A stretch of 64,000 bases of DNA from Rhododendron vialii (lineage: Eukaryota > Streptophyta > Magnoliopsida > Ericales > Ericaceae). The DNA lies in NCBI RefSeq assembly GCF_030253575.1, contig NC_080557.1, forward strand, positions 48,405,501-48,469,500, written 5' to 3'. Made by a program: the position numbers and the translations under genes. Numbering within the stretch: position 1 is the stretch's first letter; the number at the start of each line of letters is the position of its first letter. The notes beneath the pieces are model-generated. The model was not told the origin of the DNA. It was given only the letters and a program-made list of their open reading frames with translations, and made no database searches. Below are positions 49,701 to 59,562 of this stretch, piece by piece.

Positions 49701-50510
49701 ACTCTACTTTCTGTTTAGATGAGACATGATACCATTGACTGTTCTTCCCTCTTTATATATTTTTAACAACTATGCAAAGATTGTTTGGATCTCTACTTTT
49801 TCTGACGTAGGTGAATGAAATTTTCATCAGATTCTTCCAAGCATGTGTGCATTGAGTACAGCAATATTAGCATGGGTCACGATGCCATTGTGCTGAAGAG
49901 CGGTTGGGATGAATATGGAATTTCCTTTAGTAGACCAACCACAGATGTCCACATCAGGGGTGTCCGACTTGAGTCTTCTTCCGGCTCTGCTCTAGCTTTC
50001 GGTAGTGAGATGTCCGGTGGCATCTCAAATGTACTTGCACAGCACCTTCACCTTCACGATTCATTCATTGGAATTGCAATCAAGACATCAAAAGGCAGGG
50101 GCGGTTACGTAAAAGACATTCTCATATCAGAAGTGGAAATGGTAAATGTTCATATTGCTATTGAGGCAACAGGTCAATGTGAATCCCACCCAGATGATAA
50201 GTTTGATCCTTCTGCACTTCCAATGGTGAAGGGCCTCACCTTTAAGGACATAGCTGGTACAAACATCACTACTGCAGGAGCATTCTCAGGGATCTACGAC
50301 TCTCCCTTCACATCGATTTGCTTATTGAATATTTCTTTGTCCATTGCTTCTGACCCCTCCTCTACCTCTTCATGGGCATGTTCTGATGTTTCGGGTTTCT
50401 CAAAGATTGTCTCTCCTGAACCATGTCCTGACCTCCAGAGCTCACTTCCTAACTCTTCCTCGGCTTGCTTCTTCCTAATGAATCCAAGAAGTCGTGTCGC
50501 AATTTTCTGA
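46727..50510 (+). CDS. GH28 polygalacturonase-like protein, secreted
   Basis: There are six exons (46727-46756, 47621-47938, 48846-48966, 49051-49225, 49342-49412, 49831-50510) and 464 residues, all with canonical borders. The N-terminus MIAKILMKRLVALLFILALS looks like a signal peptide. The body is the GH28 beta-helix: SILEFGAVGDGKT, the TIDGQGSVWWELF segment, LVEFICSNDIVVSNITFLNSP, and the C-terminal pectinase core. In this branch the usual NTD, GDD and GHG signatures are replaced by YTSGIVPDS (235-240), GHDA (254-257) and GSEMSGG (296-302), while IKT (322-324) keeps the substrate-binding lysine. That pattern is typical of the plant branch related to At3g62110 and At1g80170. Pectin cleavage in the cell wall is the family role; activity of this branch is uncertain. 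A six-Cys tail pattern is weak. Confidence 0.93.
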
Positions 50511-52001
50511 TAAAGAGACCTTCGAAGGATGTTTGTTGGCTTCATCCAATCCATAAGTTGTGGGACTAAATGCTTCTTCAGGATCCACTTTGAATTTAAG
50601 TGGTAATTGTCCAATAAAATGCAGATTCAGACTCTTCCATCAACTCAATTGAACATCCTCAAGTCTTGCAGTGTCTTATCCTGGTCAGTTGCTCATGTAC
50701 AGCCTCATTTTCTTTATTCATGTGTAAGGAAATTTTTGGTAGTGCAGCGCACAGATACGTTTTGGTTTTTTATATTTGTTTTTCCTGTCTTGTTTTTTGT
50801 TTTCCTATATTGTTTGAATTCTATTTTTTGGTATTTATGTTTAGGATGTAAATCTGTGTATTGGCACACTGGGATTGGTTAGTGGTAGATAGGTGGGTGA
50901 GAGAAAGAGTATTCAGGGAGTGGTATTGTTGGAATAAAATCTTCTTTGTTCTTGGGAAATTACTGGCACCAAATTTTGGATTCTTAGTTTGGTTGTTTGC
51001 TGCTTATCAAGCATATGTTCTCGGTGTTGCTTGAATTAAGATATTTTTTCTGTAAATGACAGTAAAAGTTTTTTCTCCCCCTTAAAATCCGTCCAAGCCC
51101 CCCAGTTTCAAGGCTTGACCACTAGGTGAACTCGAACCCAAGACCTCCAACTTCACAATTGATACCGGTGATGAGCTGCTGGCTTCGGTGGTATATGAGC
51201 CGAGAAGTAGCTGCTCAAGTTTGGCTTGGAAAATTAAAAAGCTTCAAAAATATGTTCAAGCTTTAGATGATTCATGAGATGTGCCGATTTGAAACAAGCT
51301 TTTATCAAACCAAACACAAGCCAAATGAGCCGAGTGACAATTTGTTTGAGCTTTGTTTGGAAGCTTAAAGAGTTTCAACGTAGTGTTCAAGCTTGGTCTG
51401 TCACTTTATTTATTTATAAAAAAGACTGAAATTGAACGAGCTTTTAACGAGCAAACGCAAGCTAGAACTCAAGTAGCTTGATTCCTCTATCAACCTAACT
51501 GCTGGCCTATTCTGGATGGTTTATTGTGAAGTTGTAGTATGGTGACAGTAAATACTATATACCCCACCACTTGATAAAAATTATTACCCTCCGCAACTAC
51601 CATATCTGTCATTGAATGAAACCATAATACAGTCGGTGCCGCGAATAAAACTCTTTTCTTTTCTTTGTTGAACTGCAAGAGTAAAGCTCGTTATTCGTTT
51701 TTTCTTGACAAAGCTCTTAGTTATCCAAAAGGAGAAAAATCCTCCAGAACGAGTTGGGAATGATGCAAAAGAATGTTCTCATTTGAGAGATCTGGTCATA
51801 TATCACGCAATAGGGATATTTTTACATAAAAAATCCTAAATGAAACCACCAAGAAAAAAGATTTCTCAGAGAAATCCCAACTGGGAAAACAAGTTGGAAA
51901 AACAAATACTAGTAATATTCAAATCTCAATCACTTTAAACAAACTGAGGTTGAGGTTGATGTTGATGTTGAACTTGTCAACATCCCAATTCCCATGTATC
52001 G
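50511..52001. other. Spacer between convergent GH28 and PDCD2-like genes
   Basis: The first part is the likely GH28 3' UTR. At about 51080-51480 there is a degenerate stretch with repeated TTCAAGCTT/GAGCTTTG-type words that looks like old repeat DNA. The end presumably holds the 3' UTR of the minus-strand gene. No gene was recognised. Confidence 0.5.
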
Positions 52002-55000
52002 TCAATGTACTGCAGCAGATGGGGAAGCAAGCTGAACCCAACCAAATTCCTCTTTGTAACGCCCACTTTCCTCACAAGAAGCTTCGCATGTGTAGACAAC
52101 AATTGTTGCCCAGTCAAGAGAATCGACTTCATTCTTCACGCCAAAGTAATAAAGCAACTGTGGCAAAATCTGAAATGACCAAATGCAAACATAAGCCAAA
52201 GGTTTCAATGGAAGATCAGAATCTAGGTAAATACGCAAATGGTGAAACAGAACAGAGTACATAGAAAATGGGAAATCAGAATCTACATAAATAAGCAAAT
52301 GGTGACAAAGACCGGAGTACATAAAAAATGAACATGTCGAAAACAGCAAAGTGCCTAAGAAAAGGAAAAAAAAACATGTCAAAGGGAAATAACTCCACAC
52401 CTGAAATTCGAAACCTCGAGGGCCACCACAATAGCCGCAGTTAGGAATATCATTCTTTGATGGCCGACCACTAGACATGGGCCACAAGGGTTTAGCTCTT
52501 TCAAACCTACAATACCTGTTTATTTAAAGAAAGAAAGACATTAACTAAATTTCAGTTCGACCGGGAAAAAAAGAAGAAGATGACATTAACCACCAGAAAA
52601 TATAGCTCAGAGGTAAGATTTTGCCACAAACGAGCAGAAAACAGGTGAAAATGTTAGTATGGTTAATAACACTATTGAAGGAGGGCAAGAGAGTAATTTC
52701 ATAAACCAACTCACCTAGGCAATTGCTGACTAGGGAGAGACATAATGGACCCTTTAAACACATGCACAATACCCAAACTCCCGATGTGGGAGCCAGCCCA
52801 GCTGACGCAGGCCCAAGAGCCTCGCCACTAAAGAGTGGCACCACGACAGAGAGCCCAAGGGACCTGCACTAGAGGTCAAGCACCCAAACCATAGCAGGTG
52901 GGCGAGACTTGGTTGCTTTTGAAGGAGGGCAAGAGAGTAATTCCACATACCAACTCACCTAAGCAATTGCTGACTAGGGAAAGGCATAATGGAGCCTTTA
53001 AACACTAATGATTAAACTCTAAGATGAGAATTCACTGGTTAGAAACATTCCAAACCCACAAACTTAAGTTTGATGAGGCACTACACGCCCAAAAAACATG
53101 CTATGGACATGTTAAAGCATATAGGTGATGTAAACATAAGTTGCATAATACATCATAGTTATAATGCGATACGCAGATGAATGTCTATATAGAGATTAAC
53201 TCTTCCGTTCTTACTACTTTTCTTGACTGCACGCGTCAACCATGTTGTTTAAAATTTTGCTCTTAAAGCTGTATTGTGAATAAAATATCTCTTCCGCAAA
53301 CAAATAGCACCAACCTAGAGTAGTAACTGAAGTCAAACAAGAGCTGAGAGATGTGGTTCGCATAATCGAAAAACCATGATACACATACTCATATCAAGGG
53401 TAAGCAATCACCTCAAAACTTGCTTTGAGGCCCTGGCTATGCGCTCTTGGAAGGAGGCCCAACTCTTTCTTTCATCATCTCCCTGTTCACCAACAATTCA
53501 CCAACAATGAAAAAGAGTCTGTAACAGTTCATAACATAATTCCTATCATGTGTATAAGCAATCATACCTCAAAGTTGTCCAACAATGACTTGACCGTTTC
53601 ATCCATTTGGCTCCTAGAAACCAAGGAATTTGCATAACTAATATCTTCAGATGTCTCCATTTCAAATTCATATTCATCCTCAATTATGATCTCGTATTCA
53701 GGCCATATGATGTCGCTTGCAACTGTTTATATACGAATATGGATCAGCTTTGAAAATTAGCAGAATCCAACCTTTTTGGATGGCCTTTTCAGGTGAAAAA
53801 CAAGACTTAGAGCAAATACCAATTGAACAATATAAAAACTGTCCATGCATGGTACAAATCTCCTACGTTTTCATTTCTTATAGACGTTCAAGGCTTAGGA
53901 CCCCAGATATCACGTAACACAGTTTATGAACTAGAACATACCAACACAATCATCTGAATGTAGACTTTCCGAATTCCATCAACAAAGCATGTGTTATGTG
54001 TAACAGTACCAGTACACCCCCCCTATAAGCCTGTGCCAGATAAATACTCTCAAGTAACAATATCAGTAATACTGGCCTTTTTCTGTCTCTGCTGAACTGC
54101 TCGTGGGGCTAATGTTAGATGACTGAGGAGAAATGCTTGCCTGCAGACATTCACTTTTATGACCTGCCAACCAATGCATAGCCTGCAAGTGAAAACGAAA
54201 GGGAAGCTTCAGGCTGAATAGTCTCAAATACTGGATCATCAAAATCACTTAAGTGTCTCGAATTACCTGACGTTTCTCTGAGCAATAACGAGCTTTTCTA
54301 CAGCCACTACAAACTTTATCTCCTTTCCAGGAACCGCACCAGTTACAGAGTATAGCTAAAGAAAGCACGACCAATGAGTTGAGATTATAAGATGCTAACG
54401 AAAAGGAACAACATGTAGTTGGAGCTTAGAAGTCCATGAATGTGCCCACACAAGTTGGCAAAGTTATGTGTCTCTGCTAACATGCATCAGTTTTCAATAA
54501 TTTCAATCTAATGAGAATGTGAATTGGAAAACTAATGCAGCTTCCAAGGCAGGGAAAAGGCTTCATGACAGCTGAATTCACTAGACTGATTGCCATTTGA
54601 ACTTTAAACAAATCCAAGTCTAGAAGGAAAAGGATGCCAAAACTGAACTACAGGGGGCAATAAAAAACATTACAAGCTACCTCCAGTTCCAGAAGGTTTG
54701 TCAGTCCCATCATGCCTTGGGGGTTCACTTGAGTAAAAAGGATTTGAGCGGGCGAGCTGGCAACGAAAAATTTTCACACTAGCAACACAGTTTTATAATC
54801 AGAAGAAAAATTAAAAAAAAAGGGAGGACATTAAGAGGAATGGGTACTCCCAAACTGATACCTAAGAGATGCCTTCTCTGGTTTACGTTTCCATTGTTCG
54901 TGTTGGTCTTGGAGAAGACAAGCCATTGATAAACACATGAATACAAAGAGTGTACGATGAAATGCAGGTTCCTTCTCAGAGAGTGGTGCATAAACCTAGG

Positions 55001-56124
55001 AATACAACATAGCGAACGAAAAGACTATTAAAAATACATAACAAACAAAAATAATCATGAGATTCAGTTCTCACACCTCTGTACTCTCTAGTGCTGCATT
55101 GTTAGTGAGGTGAAAAGGATTGCTATAGTAAGAGGAGGGTTGCGATGAGACTTACGAGACACACAACCTGAATGTGGGATAGAAGTCACATTGGTCTATC
55201 TTTGGAGTCAAAACTTCACATAATCAAAGGGGTTTATAAAAACAGATTCATGAATCCCTCAGCCTATGCTGTAACAACTTCTAGGCCCTATCCCACAACT
55301 CCTTCATTTCACACATCTTCATTTCTTGTCTTCTTGGACGGATTCATTCAATTTGAGAGGGCCTAAGGCCCAACAATCATTGGGAGGACCAAGTCCTCAA
55401 AATCATCTTGGAACATGGCAATAACAGACACTCATAAATAGGCCATTAGAAACTTAAAAGAGGAACGAATGATCCAGCACTACTAGGTGCACTGTTTATA
55501 GACAGTTCGACACAACTTACCGAAAAGGTGTGCATGTGTATTTTCTCTAGAAGGTCAGTTACAGAAAATGGAAACAATACACCAAGTGTTTTTCTTTTTA
55601 TGGTTGCACACTTCAGGAATAAACTATATGAATCGTAGCTGCAAGTATTGCGAAGTACGAATCATTTCCCTTGAAAACAAAATTGTAGTTCATACTTTGT
55701 TAAGTTAATATTATTATGAGAATCATGAAAAGGAAATCCAACTGAAGCAGAAACTGCAAAGGCTCGACACAAATATCACAAAGACAGGATTTTCCCGAGG
55801 GCAAACTAACAGGATCCAACCAAGCCTGAATGAGAAAGAAAATTTGAGTCTTCAATTTTCGTTAATCAGATAAAATTCCACGAAAGAGTGGGACTTTATA
55901 CGCACAGGAACTCCCCCAGCTTTGCTTGGAAATCCCTGACGCACAAGTGAGCAACGATTCTCAGGCTTTTCAAGAAAACCTAGCGTTACTGGTAATAGCT
56001 CTTCGTCATCGGAAAAATCACCACCAGCGTTAACTAGAGCTTCGTCGTAGAGGGAAGTGATATGGAGAGCCCTGAGCTTCTCCAAAGAATCTCCATTTGT
56101 AAGACCGCCTATCTCGTCGGACAT
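52002..56124 (-). CDS. PDCD2-like protein with MYND zinc finger
   Basis: Exons: 56124-55906, 55825-55742, 54995-54862, 54778-54681, 54355-54267, 54182 to about 54080, 53722-53568, 53482-53412, 52515-52401, 52169-52002. The order matches programmed cell death 2 proteins: an N-terminal TYPP-like part with LGFLEKPENR and AWLDPVSLPSGKSCLCD, the VYAPLSEKEPAFHRTLFVFM block, a MYND zinc finger (C-x2-C ... C-x2-C ... RYCSEKRQ, then HWLAGHKSEC), an acidic region (WPEYEIIIEDEYEFE), and the C-terminal PDCD2 domain with NCGYCGGPRGFEFQ and a CEASC motif. The family is linked to 40S assembly as a uS5 chaperone in animals and yeast. Two borders are unclear: exon 2 to 3 lacks an in-frame GT donor, and the exon 6 donor is not fixed. 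Confidence 0.9.
52677..53008. repeat. Direct repeats flanking an insertion-like block in a PDCD2 intron
   Basis: Copies of about 88 bp lie at 52677-52764 and 52919-53008. Each starts GAAGGAGGGCAAGAGAGTAA and contains CAATTGCTGACTAGGG and CTTTAAACAC. Between them is 150 bp of more GC-rich DNA with CCCGATGTGGGAGCC. Both lie in the intron between the exons ending at 53412 and starting at 52515. Confidence 0.8.
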
Positions 56125-57067
56125 TTCTTTCAGTGGAGCAGCAAATTAAACAGTCGCACAAGCAAATACAGAAGAAAGTATAGCTGCGAGTGCGTGTACA
56201 GTTTTCTCTGTGCATGTAATCACCAAGATACGGCTTTGTAATTCTTCTCCATCTCTGTGAAGGAAGAAGGAAGGAGGGGGGGGAGACGGTTGGGGTTTTG
56301 TGACAAACTAACTACTACTCCCAATTCACTGCCCAAACAAGGCCTTAAACTGCATGCCAGCAGCCGCAAGGAATCTAGGTGGAGGTCGTTTGGAGAAATT
56401 TTTCAGTGCCGCCCGCTCGGTGCATTCCGGCCGTCCATTTTGATTTTGGACGGCTCGAATTTAGAGAGAGAAAGAGAAGGGGTGAGAGGGGAGAAAAGAT
56501 TTCAATCTGAGTCGTTCAAAAGCACATCGGACGGCTCGAAAGTGCCAAACGAACACAACGTGAGATATACCCGCTCGATACTGAAAATTTCTTATTTGGA
56601 AGATTGGCAAACAAATGAAAAGGGAAGGAAAAGTAGGACCCCTATGTTAGAGACAAGTGAAGGTCAATTTTTCTGTGATTATTTAGTGCTATTGAAACAC
56701 CCGTGATGTTCCATGAATTTCTCTATTAAATATCGATGTTGAAGCCACACTCATGTGTGGTGTAAAACGCTCTAAAACACCACGTGGTGCTCCAAGAACA
56801 ATCAATAATTTTTTTCATTTTCTCTGTTCTTTTCCTTTTAGCCAAAAGCAAGAAAGCAAACAAATGATTATGCTAATATAGCAAATAAGTACCAGTCAAT
56901 ACACCAGACTACTTTTAAATATGATTTTCTTTTTCAAAAAAAGCATATGTTAAATTAAATTCCTTGATAGGGGAAATAACATTATCACCGGATACTTACC
57001 ATACCAGTAGGAAAATTAATTCTCTAGCCGATACGGTATTTAGAATGTTGCCACCGCCACCACACAT
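56125..57067. other. Upstream region of the PDCD2-like gene and spacer
   Basis: This contains the presumed promoter and leader of the minus-strand gene. Around 56380-56580 a GC-richer stretch with repeated GGACGGCTCGAA words looks like old repeat DNA. A 149-residue frame at 56257-56706 has no recognisable features. Confidence 0.5.
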
Positions 57068-58307
57068 TCACGCAGGCAAGGACGGAACCAGGATTTTACC
57101 CTAGCAGTGGCGAAATATATACCAAAAATATAAAAAGATGCATTACAATATTAAAAATCATCGACTATAGAAAACATTAAAATAACATAATAAAAAATAT
57201 AATAAATGATGTTTGTCTTTTGCACATGGAGTACAAAAAAAGAGCAACTTTAATTTAATCTATCTACTAAAGTGAGGCATCTTGAATTGTGCCCGACGCT
57301 CTTTCATGTCATTAAAAGCATCAATGATAGAATCGGCGTCAAAACTTCTAGCTGTGTCCTTCTCAATGTATGTGATCAATAAACTTGCCAGAAAATCATC
57401 CTCCATTCTATTGCGCAATCTAGTTTTCACAAGTTTCATAGCTGAAAATGCACGTTCTGTTGTAGCTGTTGAAACAGGCAAAGTCAATATTAGACGAATC
57501 AATTTATCAACAAGAGGATAAATTGTAGACTTTCTTGTCTTATGTAGCACTTGACATAACTCTGAAATGGTTGTTAGATTTTGAAACTCCGGATGCTTGA
57601 AAATATCGAGCTCATAATTTTGCAACTGAAATCTCAAGTGTAGTTTCTCTTGCTCTGTGAAATCAGAAGGATAATATTTCTCAGCAAGCTTGCAAATGTC
57701 TTCGACTTTGAATGATTTGTAGCCATCCCGAGGATCTATAAGTTGTGCTAAGAATGAGCAACTCTATTGTATCTTCTTTGAACCTGGTATTTAATTCTTG
57801 CAATTGAGAATCGATCGTGCCCATAAAAATATCGACCTGCAAATGATGCCCAATAGTGATGGGATCTTTTCGAACACGACCTCGACCTCCTGTACGAGGA
57901 GAGCTCATATCTGGAACAGTTATCCCATGTTCTTCACAAAATAGAGTGACTTTCTCTAGCAAAAGAACCCGTCCTTCTTCCCTAAACTTTTGAATTAGCA
58001 CTTTGGTTGTGATTACCAAATGCATTGCATTCAATATGTCTTGAGATTTACGCTACAAAGCTTGACAAAGGTCATCAGTTATCTCCATTGTTTCCTTCAT
58101 AAGATGTAAGATGAACACAAATTTGTAGACACCCCCATTCTGGACTGTCCAGATAACGTTATTTGTCGATCTTTTATTTCCCCAATGATGATTTTAGTCG
58201 AAAACAGTTGAAGGACAAAGGTGTGATTGAGCTTTGAGCATCCCTAACCTCTCTCAAACCCCTTTTAAACCCTTCAAACCAGAGCCAAACAGCCCCAACA
58301 AAACCCA

Positions 58308-59562
58308 ACTGGCATACGCCAGTGTCTTAGAACGCCAGTTATCTGCCACGTGTCAGTCATCGACCAGTAGCCCAGCTTTTACCGGCGCACGCCAGTTAAT
58401 AGTAGCGCACGCCAGTCAAATCCAGTCAAATCAACTTTATTCGGCCACTTGGGCGGGACTTTTGTGCCACCCTGACGTCGGCTACAGCGTCCCTGATGAT
58501 TACTCTCGGCAGAGACGTTCCCTCTCTCTCCTACACCCCCCATCAAGCCAAGTCCCATGCATTTAATGCATGGAAGGCTCCCTTCCTCTTCCAACCAGCT
58601 AGACAAGGCCTTGGTCCCAGAACTGATCTCAGTCTTTTTCCCCTATAAATACCCCCCTTGCATTCATTTGCAAGGGGTTAGCATCATCAAGAAGTAAAAG
58701 AAAAACTCCCCTCTCCTCTCTTATTGCTTTCTTCTTCTTCTTCCATTGAAAGATAAAGGAAAGAAGCCCACTTCCATATACCTCCACTGACATCCAGTCA
58801 CCATACAACATCCATCTTCAACCTTTAGGCTCTAAACCACCTTCAAACTTCAACACCCAAAAGGTATACCACCTTTGCATTCCTTTCTGTTTTCGGCCCC
58901 TGAGGGGAACCAGCAAGGCCCAGGCTGGTAAACAATACTAGTCCTGGCCTTGAACTGGTAAAATACAACAATCGTATGCGATGATACTTGGCGCACGCCA
59001 ATTTCTACATGCCGTACGCCAGTCATGGCAGAACGAGCACGACTGGCGTGGGGATCATGGATCGTCATTCCTTTTGTTTTATCTTTCTGTCAATCACCCT
59101 TGCATGCTAAATAACCAGTTTACTATTTTCTGTGTGTTTGCTACTGTTTAGATAAAGGTTATTGCTTACTCTTTGTCCATTCAAAAGGCCTCTGGGATCC
59201 TTCTGGTCATGTTCCAGAGCCCAGATGATGCAAAAGCCAAGCACTGGATTATGGCCAAACGTGCGTACGACAGTCCATGACTGGCGTACGATAGTTAATG
59301 CTAGGATCCAGTGGCTGACCCTTGCATCTTAGTTTAGTCTTGGCCTCCTTCCTGTCCCCACTCTGTTTAGGGGGGTTTTCTCGTCTATTTTTATGGCTTC
59401 AAGCCATCTCGTCTGTCTGTAAATATATAAGCCCTGCTTATTTAACTGCATGGTTTGTCCTGGGTGTGCGCTGGTCCTTTTCCAGAGCCCAGAGGGTTGC
59501 AAACAAGGACTGTGAAACTAGATGAGTGGAGTACGCCAGTCTCTCTGTGGCGTGCGCAAGTC
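58308..59562. repeat. Scattered near-palindromic motif GGCGTACGCC with AGT flank
   Basis: At least ten variants of ACTGGCGTACGCCAGT occur in the LTR: at about 58308, 58331 (half), 58382, 58402, 58989, 59010, 59040 (half), 59262, 59277, 59529 and 59547. Spacing is irregular and copies on both strands occur, as expected for a palindrome. It is absent from the surrounding hAT and genic DNA as far as I can see. Confidence 0.75.
58644..58676 (+). promoter_or_regulatory. LTR core promoter with adjacent hairpin
   Basis: TATAAATA at 58644-58651 lies about 500 bp into the LTR. It is followed at about 58656-58676 by a perfect 8-bp stem, CCCTTGCA, a short loop and TGCAAGGG. Its position suits the start of the LTR transcript. 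Confidence 0.6.

Noticed and set aside
49815-49830. ATG at 49815 as an independent start of the GH28 core
   Set aside because: It lies in the intron just before the acceptor at 49830; upstream exons with clear GH28 homology join in frame.
56257-56706. A 149-residue plus-strand frame as a possible gene divergent from PDCD2-like
   Set aside because: Arg/Lys/Glu-rich composition from GA-rich DNA, with no homology recognised and no conserved start context.
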